Made by a program: the position numbers and the translations under genes. Source: Brugia malayi (taxonomy: Eukaryota > Nematoda > Chromadorea > Rhabditida > Onchocercidae). Taken from it: DNA of 64,000 bases. Positions 56,401-64,000 of the stretch are shown here, one piece after another (positions within the stretch are counted from its first letter, which is position 1; every line of letters begins with the position of its first letter). Under the pieces are notes generated by a model. It searched no databases, was not told the origin of the DNA, and worked only from the letters and a program-made list of their open reading frames with translations. The stretch lies in NCBI RefSeq assembly GCF_000002995.4, contig NW_025062479.1:10645721-10709720 (forward strand), written 5' to 3'.

Positions 56401-56680
56401 AAATTTAAAAAAGAAAAAAAAAAGACAAAAAAAACATACACATTTCATGTTGTCCAGGTGTTGTTGAAAAATGAATCACAAGTAAATCATTACCATTAAC
56501 ACTTTTACCAATGGAATAAATGGTGGTAAAGTTTGAACAATGCTTATTAATATTAATTAGAATTGTTTCTAATTCATGTTGATTATGATATTTGTACCAT
56601 TTTTCATTAACGGTACAATTAATTTTTTGCATATTTGAAATGAATGTGAGAAATAAAATGAGAAGCAAATATTTATCCAT
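53413..56680 (-). CDS. egl-21: Carboxypeptidase E-like metallocarboxypeptidase (M14B; EGL-21 type)
   Basis: Eight exons: 56680-56440, 56016-55820, 55411-55250, 55154-54991, 54758-54661, 54539-54358, 53953-53833, 53606-53413; 1359 nt, 452 residues (human CPE 476). Signal peptide [16 protein letters not shown]. Zinc ligands His92 and Glu95 in [12 protein letters not shown] and His224 in [14 protein letters not shown]; catalytic Glu319 in [13 protein letters not shown]. Substrate-pocket blocks include [22 protein letters not shown] and [11 protein letters not shown] transthyretin-like beta domain (about 345-440) follows, as in all M14B enzymes, ending in a Lys-rich tail. Family role: removes C-terminal Lys/Arg from neuropeptide intermediates in dense-core vesicles after proprotein convertase cleavage. 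A single catalytic unit rules out carboxypeptidase D. The start was placed at the ATG giving a clean signal peptide. Confidence 0.95.
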
Positions 56681-59600
56681 GTAAACAGAAGTAAATAAAA
56701 TTAATTTATACAATAATTGTAGATTTTTTTAAAAAATATTTCAATATTTAGACAAATATTGATGAAGAAAGAGAGTAATAGCGTAAATAGCAGACAACAA
56801 AAATATATGCACGCTGGTTTCTCTTATTTAACAAACTAAAAGCTTTATATGCTTCTCCTTTTTTTTCCTTTAGGGGCTTACTCGTATTTAAGGCTTTTAA
56901 AAACTGCATTCCTCCTCCTATCGTATATATATATATACACTCAAACATTATCAATACTATATATGCTTTCTTCTCTTCCTCTTTCTCTTTCTTTTCCCCT
57001 CCCTCTCCCTCTCCCTCTTCTATTCTATTCTTCGTTGCTTAATTACTGGATGTAAGATGATGATGACAAATCGATTAGCTTTAACGCCCCTTTCATTTTC
57101 TGTATGTATAGACATATATATATATATATTTATGTATTTGTCATTCACTTACTTCTTTGTCATCAAATTTAGAAAAAAAAGAAGCATAAAATGACAGTAA
57201 TATGTTATTATTTAAAAAAGGAAAAGAAATATTCATCTGGTAATGGTGTGATATCTTAATGATAATGAAGTAATGTGAGAGAAAAAAACTTTCCATTTTT
57301 TCATTCTCAGAAAAAAGTTTTTTCCCCACCTTAATTTATATCTTATCTCACTTTTTTAGATCTTCCTTTTCCACTTTCCCTTTTTTCTCGTTTACTTTCT
57401 CTTCTTTTAGGTATAATATCATTTTTAAAGACGTATTTTAAAATAAATTTATTCATATATTATTATTAAACTGATTTAATATTAAATTTATTTTTGAGCT
57501 TAATAAATTATAGTAATAAAATATATACATGCATAACAATTATCATAACAGATAAGATAACATGATAAATGAGTAATATTTATTTAGGCTTATCAGTAAT
57601 GCAGTATACTGCCACTTTTAAGTGCATTAAAATAATAACAATTATCTCATTGACATTTTAATGGTTAATGTTTTAAAAAATTTTTTGCCATTTCCTTTGA
57701 AACTTCAAAAAGATAATTTTTTTTTCTTCCTTCTTGTTTGCATAAATAAAGTCATTTTCCCTACATAATTTAATTTCCTTATTAAGAATTTTACAAAACT
57801 TTAAGAAATGGAAAGAAAAAATGAAAAAGAAATGATATGGAAATGATGGAAGAAGAAAAGAGGAAAAAATGAAATGGAAAAAAAGGAAAAGAAAAACGAA
57901 AAAAAGAAAAAGTAAATTTCGTGAAAGGAATAACTTCATTAGAATTCATTCATTAACAATATCACTAGTTTCAATTTCACATGTTTTTTCCATTTCTTGT
58001 TTTATTTTAGCTTTTCTTTCTTTCCACCCACGCTTTGTCTTCTGTCCTTTTCTCTCTCACTCTCTTTCTCATTTCTATTTTTTATTTTTCTATTTTGTCA
58101 CCATGGTAAATTGTTTTTTTTTTTTCATAAAAAAGAATGACTATTAGCAAAACTTAAAAAAAGGAAAAGGTAAAAAGAAAAAGAATCAATTTAATTGATT
58201 GAGAATGACTTTTTCATTTCTTTTCCATTGACAATTATTCTGTCGTTAAATTATTAATTATTTAAACTTTTTGAATTTCATTTTTTATTTTTGCTTTTTC
58301 TTCTTTTCTTTGTTGAGAACTATAAATTAAAAATATCTTGTAATGTTGAATGAGGTAACCAATTTAAAAAGAAAAAAACAAGAAGAAATTATTATTATTA
58401 TTTATAGAAATTGGAATGAAGTGAAAAAAAAAGAAGAAATTATTATTTATAAAAGTTTTGAAATGAAATTAATTAATGCAACAATTTCATTGTTTTAATT
58501 TTGGAGTTATAGGAAATTATGCTTGTTCCTTTCCTTTCTATTAATTGTTTATAAATTATTTATAATTTTTTTTTCGAGTATTTATAAAAGAAAAACTGAA
58601 AAAAATCTGTCTTTTTTCTTTTATTGAATGACTTGAAATTTTATAATTCCATATTTTTTATTTAACTTTATGCATTAATATGATAATTTCGTAATTTCAA
58701 TTTTGAAATGATGCTAAATTGTGAATAGCAATTTGTTTGAAATGATAACGAATATTTTTTTTTTTTGTTTAATTTTATTAAATGAGCAATTTTTTTCTTT
58801 TCCTTCTGCGATTTCTCAAAAAATTGTACACCAATTGCATAATTGTTCATTTTAATTTTCATTGTTATATTATGTAAAATTGGGTGGGTATTATTTTATT
58901 CAATAGTGATAATTTAATTCTAACTAAAATTGAAAATATCAGAGTTTTCTTCTTTCTTCCCCAGTTATTGAATCTGTGGTGTGTACAGTTTGAAATTTAA
59001 CAAATTCTGATAATTTTTTCTTCTTTACATAAACGAATTATCACTGATGCTGAGAGGGAGAAGAAAAAGGGAGCATTATTTAATTTTGTAAAAATATCTA
59101 AATTTCAAAATTTTATCAATTTTGAAAAAATCTTCCTTTCTCTGTATAATTTTATAAAAAGTAAAAACAATAACAAAATGTTAAATAAGTGGTGAAATCA
59201 ATTTTTTGAATATAACTTCAGTGAAAAAAAAAAAAAATTAAAATAAGAAATATATTTGTATATGTATTCTAAATTATTTTCAAATGAAATAATTCAAAGA
59301 AATTTTACTCCTTTCTTTCTTATTTTTCATTTCTTTTTCTTTTGTTATATATCTATTGTTTTACCTAATTCATTTATAACATGAGTAAAAATTTTATTTT
59401 TACTTAAAAAAAAAACTTTTTCATATCTATTTATATATATGCTTATTTCACTATAAAACAAAGGCTTTTTTTTTCAAAAATTTATAATTTTCGTTAAATT
59501 TTATTAATAGCCGTTGATAACTTAACCACTATAATAAGTAATAGACGTTACATTTCAACGTAATGGGTGGAATTTGTTTATTACTTTAAAAAAAAGAAAG

Positions 59601-62600
59601 TGACTCATTTATATTTATTTGTACATGTAATGAATATCACTTTTTTATCATTTATCATTTTTTTTAATATATCACTTATTATTTTTAAAATGTAAAAAAG
59701 TTGAATTTTGCTGTGAATTTTAGGAATGTTTTTTTTTGACAAACTCTTTTCATTAGCAAATTTGAACATTTGCTGAAAATTGTAATGTAATGCAATAGTC
59801 ACAATGCAGCAAATTAAGTTGGCCATTTTCATAACTATTGCGTTTCTTCTTTTTTTTCCTAAATCATTTTTTTATCAACGATTTTTATTTGATAAACATT
59901 GGAAAATTGTCAATTAGCTTATCATTATCACATGGCAGTTGAAAATTTTTCCTTTTAAAAACACATTCAAAAGTTTCATTAAACTAAATCAGATGAAAGT
60001 TGTCTTTTTCTGTTACAATTGATATAAAATACATTTCTTTTTTTTTTTGACAAATATGAATTTTCACATATTTGAGTTTTTTTTTCCTTTTTCTTTTCCA
60101 TTTAAAAAATTTGTCGTTTCTTTTGAAGTTAACTTGTAAAAATGTTTTAGCAGGGAAATTTTAAATGCTAAGCTTTAGTTGTTTTTATTTTCCCAAATGA
60201 ATTTAACATACATATGAAGAGTGTACGTACCAAAGTATTTTTTTTCTTTTTTTTTGCCTTCTTTTAAAATCATTCTTAATAATTTATTGAGTATAACATG
60301 AGAAAAGTGTACTCTTAAGTAAAGAAAAAAATCAGGAATTAATTAAAGTTTAAAAATAAAAAGCAGAAGGTTCCAAACTATTGTGTCATATATTAATTGA
60401 TTTTTAGAAATAGCAAATTCGTTCATTAGGACAGAATAAATTAGAATTTAGAACATAGTAATTATTTCTAAAATATGTACTTATAAAAAAGACTTCAGTT
60501 GAAGTATTCATATTTCAAACTAGCTATTATAATATTTGATTGTCTGTTCTTTTCCTTCTTTCTTTCTCTCCCTTTTTTCGAAACTTTCCAGATCAATGAA
60601 TTTGGAGAAAATCGTTTTGCAAAAAAAAAAGACATTAATTCAAAAAATTTGAAGAATTTTTTCAAATATCCTTTTATTTTTCCATTTATAACACTATTAT
60701 TAATTAATATGCTTGCAATTCGCCAATTAAAATATGCCAAACATTTTTTTTTTTTGTAATTAATTTTATCAATCAGTGATATTACTACTTTTTATAAGTT
60801 CCTTTATTATAAACTAACCAAGCATTCTAATAATTATAATATTGTGATAGGAAATTGATAAAACTATTTTTTCATGCATGCAACAATTTATTTCTTGATT
60901 TTTAGTTCTCCTTTTATAACAACTAATAAAATTTATTTGTAATTATGTATAAAAGCTTGAACTATTTTTTACTGCACATATTCAAAGCAAATAAAAATGA
61001 AAAACAAATTTAATTATGTAAAAAATACAAAAGTTTAACAAAAAGAAAAAAAAAGGAAGAAAAAAAATGTATAAATTGATCAAAATAGGCAAATATGGTA
61101 GATCGCTGACTAGAAATGTTGTTAAAAATTATATCAACTACCACGCTATGACTAGTGAGCGAATAAGCGGAAAAGTGCATACGAATATAATAATTAATAA
61201 AATTCATTTCCAATTTGAAATTTCAGATGATGAAAATGGCTGAGGTAAAATAAAACATTTTTATCGTACAGACAAAAAAAAAGAAATTATATCGTAAATA
61301 ACGAAAACAGCATAAAATGGCGTACGTAAAAAAAAGAAGAAAATTTAATCTTGCACAGCATAAGCGATAAAGGAAGTCAAAAGTATAAATGTATAATGAT
61401 AATAATAGTAATAATAATAATAAATAATAATAATAATTAAAAATTATATTCAAAAAAAAGAATAGGAGAAAAAAATTGCGTACAATTTTGTTTGTTTATT
61501 TTTTTATTGAAAACTCTCTGTCTCTCTCTCCTACTTCTCTGTATTTTTTGTCCTCTTTTTCTTTTTCCTTTACTGTTTAATCATAAGATGATAGTTTTAA
61601 ACCATTAAATTAATATTAATTGTTAATTGAATAAGCGAAGCTATTTTATCTACAAGTTAAAAAAAAAGAAAATTTTCAAGTTAACAATAAATGATTCAAA
61701 GCGATTATGAAACCAGTAATATGGGTAAAGAGATTTTTGTAATTAAATTTAAAAAAGTTTTCATTAGTGATATTGTTTGAGATTAATGTTAAAATTATTA
61801 TTATTATTCCTTACTATTATTATTATTATTAGGATCAAAATCATCATAATAATTATAATTAACATCGTGATAATAAAATGATGACTAGAATGAGCCGAAA
61901 GACAAAAAAATCGGAGGAGAATAGTGATTGAAATCTTAGAAGAAGTTTGAAAAATGGATTTTATTCTTATCATTATAATTCAAATGGTAACATTTGCATT
62001 TTAATGGTAAAATTTGCAGAGCTATCGGTTCGTTGCCGATAATAAATTATATCATTTTTTTTTTTTTTTTTTTTTTTAAGGAGAACATTATATCAAGTTA
62101 AAAATTTAAGAAATATTTTTGCAAAAGAAAAAGAAAAAAAAATTAAGAAATAAAGTGCAATTATTTTATATTATGAAATATTTACAACTTTAAACAACTT
62201 AAAACTAGTAAAAATATGCAAATTTTAGCTGCAATTCAAAATTTCTTCCATGATTTACTAAATTACTCGCTAACAAAAAAGTTATTACAAAATATTGGGA
62301 AAGAGAATCAATTTTATTAACTAACCAACTTAAGTTAACATAAAGCAATCATGCAATTAGCATTTAAAAAAAAAAAAAAAAACTTTTCTGAAAAAAAAAA
62401 CATTTTCGTGTTTCTATAATTTTTTCAAAAAATTCTTTGAACGAGAGATTATTGACATTTTTTAAAATTACCAATAATTATTCAAAGTAATGCTGTGCTT
62501 TTTTTGTCTTTTTTTATTATTTTTTTTCCAATACCTAAATATTGCTAACGTAATAGTATTGAATTCTTTTTTTCAATCATTTTAAATGATTTGCAGATAA

Positions 62601-62796
62601 TTAAGAGTTATCATTTCATATAACACACATGTGAAAAAAAATAAAAAAAAGGAAAGGAAAAAAACATTTGGAAGAATATGAATGATGAAAAATATTTGTT
62701 GATGAAATGAAAAAAATATGTGCATTTATAATTGTGAAATATTAATGTTTCACAATCATTAACTGAATAATAAAATCTGTACCTAATCCTTTATTT
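56681..62796. other. 6.1-kb gene-free AT-rich region
   Basis: No ORF with splice sites or protein similarity. Contents: TC-rich polypyrimidine tract at about 56966-57030, purine-rich stretch at 57800-57915 opposite T/C runs at 58010-58090, AAT/ATT trinucleotide repeats near 61396-61440 and 61795-61835, and many poly(A)/poly(T) runs. The first part may be 5' flank of the carboxypeptidase gene, the last part 3' UTR of the ONECUT gene. Confidence 0.65.
62790..62795 (-). terminator. Candidate polyadenylation signal of the ONECUT gene
   Basis: AATAAA on the minus strand starting 2 nt past the stop codon; very close to the stop, so a later site may also be used. Confidence 0.35.
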
Positions 62797-63114
62797 TTAT
62801 AATTGCTCAAAAACGGGTGGCGGTGGTATGGTACCAAGAATCGTTTCACTATTTGTATTAGAATTAAGTACCACATCATGTTGTTGTTCGGATTGATGCT
62901 GTTGCTGTTGCTCTTGCTGTCGTGTTTGTGATTGTTGTAGTTGCTCTTGCTGTTGCTGTTGCTCTTGTTGCTCTTCCTCTTGCCTACCACGATCATGACC
63001 ACGACGACGGGCATTCATGAAAAAATTCGCAACTGTCGTAGGATCCAATTGTAGTTGTTGAGATATTGTCAGTTGCATTTCTCGTGATGGCCGTTTGGTT
63101 TCCTTGAATATTGC
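62797..63114 (-). CDS. ONECUT: ONECUT-family CUT-homeobox transcription factor, last exon only
   Basis: A single terminal exon of 105 codons plus stop, opened by a TTATAG acceptor in phase 0. It begins AIFKETKRPSREMQLTISQQL and continues TVANFFMNARRR, the second half of a ONECUT homeodomain. Phe at homeodomain position 48 and Met at 50 (NFFMN instead of WFQN) are hallmarks of the class. After the homeodomain comes a Gln/Glu-rich low-complexity tail (about residues 47-80, mostly CAA/CAG codons) and a short Pro-containing end (IPPPPVFEQL). The first half of the homeodomain and the CUT domain must lie further right; I found no convincing exon between 63115 and 64000. Family role: DNA-binding regulator of neuronal (and, in vertebrates, hepatic) genes. 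Confidence 0.92.
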   Translation of the reverse strand, partial: AIFKETKRPSREMQLTISQQLQLDPTTVANFFMNARRRGHDRGRQEEEQQEQQQQQEQLQQSQTRQQEQQQQHQSEQQHDVVLNSNTNSETILGTIPPPPVFEQL

Positions 63115-64000
63115 CTATAATAAATGTCTCTCTTTTTCTTATGAATTATTTTAGATATTTTAATTTCAAAGTTTTATAATAGCATCATTTTTTAAAAGGT
63201 ATTATTTAGAAAAAAAGTTTGAACGAAAAAATTTTCGACCTAATTTGTTAGTTTGTTATAATTGTTAACTGCAAAAAATTTAATAAATCAATATATCACA
63301 TAAAATTATATAAATTATAAAAAGTATTACTTAAAAAAAAAAAAAAATTGGTGCAAATGCATCAGAATGATGTTGGAAATGTATTAATTCAGGCATGAAT
63401 TTATATTACAATGGAATATTATTTATTCTTTCTCACATTAGAATTAATAAACAAATATGTATATCCTTTCCTTACAAGATATCCTTTCCTAACTAATTTC
63501 AAATCTCTCTTTCTCAAAGAAAAAAAAAAAGATTTGAAGCTTTCGTTTTTTTCCCAAAATATGGAAGGATGTATCTTAAGCCATAATGCTAGAGCAAGGC
63601 TAACATACCACCTTCCTCCTTGTAATGTATCTGGAAGACCAGTCCTGTGATGATTTTGCCTTCTTCGCTACTGATAACTGATTGCTTCCGAGAAACGAAG
63701 AAGGAAGCGAATACGCACGTAACTGATTAATTATTTAAATGTTGATAGAAATAATGGAAAGAGTGGAGCGTTTTTTAAAATTTGGAGTAAATTTTTGAAG
63801 AATGTAAAAATTAAATTGTGTGACAATAACAAATGACATCTGCTTCCTTTTTTTTCCTCCTTCTCATTCTCTCTATCACTCATTCTTGCCCTTACTCTTT
63901 TCTTTCTCTCCCTCTTCCTGTTCCCTTTCAGCTTAAAAAAAACAAAAAAGAAAACAAAAAAAAAAAAAAAAAAGCTCTAGAAGTGACTAGGGTTAGCATT
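63115..64000. other. Presumed ONECUT intron
   Basis: AT-rich sequence up to the right edge with a long polypyrimidine stretch (about 63845-63931) and a poly(A) run (about 63956-63973). A 9-bp inverted repeat (CCTTCTTCG / CGAAGAAGG) lies near 63659-63706. No supported exon. Confidence 0.5.

Noticed and set aside
57673..58147. Overlapping ORFs rich in F/L/K in the right-hand gene-free region
   Set aside because: Translations of purine/pyrimidine-rich low-complexity DNA; both strands are open for the same reason.
63595..63655. Possible upstream ONECUT homeodomain exon (minus strand, LVF...)
   Set aside because: The match to the expected RLVFTD segment needs a one-base frameshift and breaks down after a few residues; treated as chance.

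Overview
The window is nuclear DNA of a parasitic-type nematode, most likely a filarial or other spirurid (clade III) worm. The evidence is AT-rich sequence, split genes with many short phase-matched introns, nematode-type 3' splice sites (TTTCAG) placed directly in front of several start codons as expected for spliced-leader trans-splicing, and protein families with recognisable C. elegans counterparts (USO1/p115, an IQSEC Arf-GEF, a PMK-3-like p38 kinase, an EGL-21-like carboxypeptidase E, a ONECUT homeobox gene). There is no bacterial, viral or plasmid gene set and no CRISPR array. The species cannot be fixed from sequence alone. Gene models were joined by hand from splice signals, reading phase and protein-family similarity; all complete models sum to multiples of three.

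Layout. 1-7.7 kb: minus-strand class XVIII-type myosin (PDZ, motor, IQ, start of coiled coil), running off the left edge. 8.4-15.0 kb: plus-strand vesicle-tethering factor USO1/p115, divergent from the myosin. 16.4-17.4 kb: an unrecognised 99-residue minus-strand gene, downstream of and possibly co-transcribed with an IQSEC/BRAG Arf-GEF at 18.9-22.8 kb. 24.6-26.6 kb: plus-strand mitochondrial release factor, tail to tail with a minus-strand twin-CX9C mitoribosomal protein (CHCHD1/MRPS37 type) at 27.2-28.1 kb. 28.7-30.9 kb: plus-strand two-pass membrane protein that I do not recognise. 31.9-33.2 kb: weak small ORFs. 33.9-36.9 kb: p38-family MAP kinase with an altered activation-loop motif. 37-42 kb: gene-free AT-rich sequence with microsatellites, leading into a 2.5-kb ATTTC/ATTCC pentanucleotide satellite (42.1-44.6 kb). 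45.4-48.7 kb: medium-chain dehydrogenase lacking the usual zinc ligands. 50.0-52.4 kb: queuine tRNA-ribosyltransferase catalytic subunit. 53.4-56.7 kb: minus-strand carboxypeptidase E-like prohormone-processing enzyme. 56.7-62.8 kb: gene-free AT-rich DNA. 62.8-63.1 kb: last exon of a minus-strand ONECUT homeobox gene whose other exons lie beyond the right edge.

The neighbours do not form a single pathway. Loose groupings are Golgi/Arf trafficking (USO1, IQSEC), mitochondrial translation (release factor, MRPS37), and neuronal or secretory function (carboxypeptidase E, ONECUT). I found no convincing novel multi-gene system. The points most worth checking are: a 34-bp tandem duplication spanning a splice donor in IQSEC; the SAY activation-loop motif of the p38 kinase; the zinc-free dehydrogenase; the higher-order structure of the satellite; a 16-bp perfect inverted repeat between the two mitochondrial-translation genes; and stop-free introns whose lengths are multiples of three.
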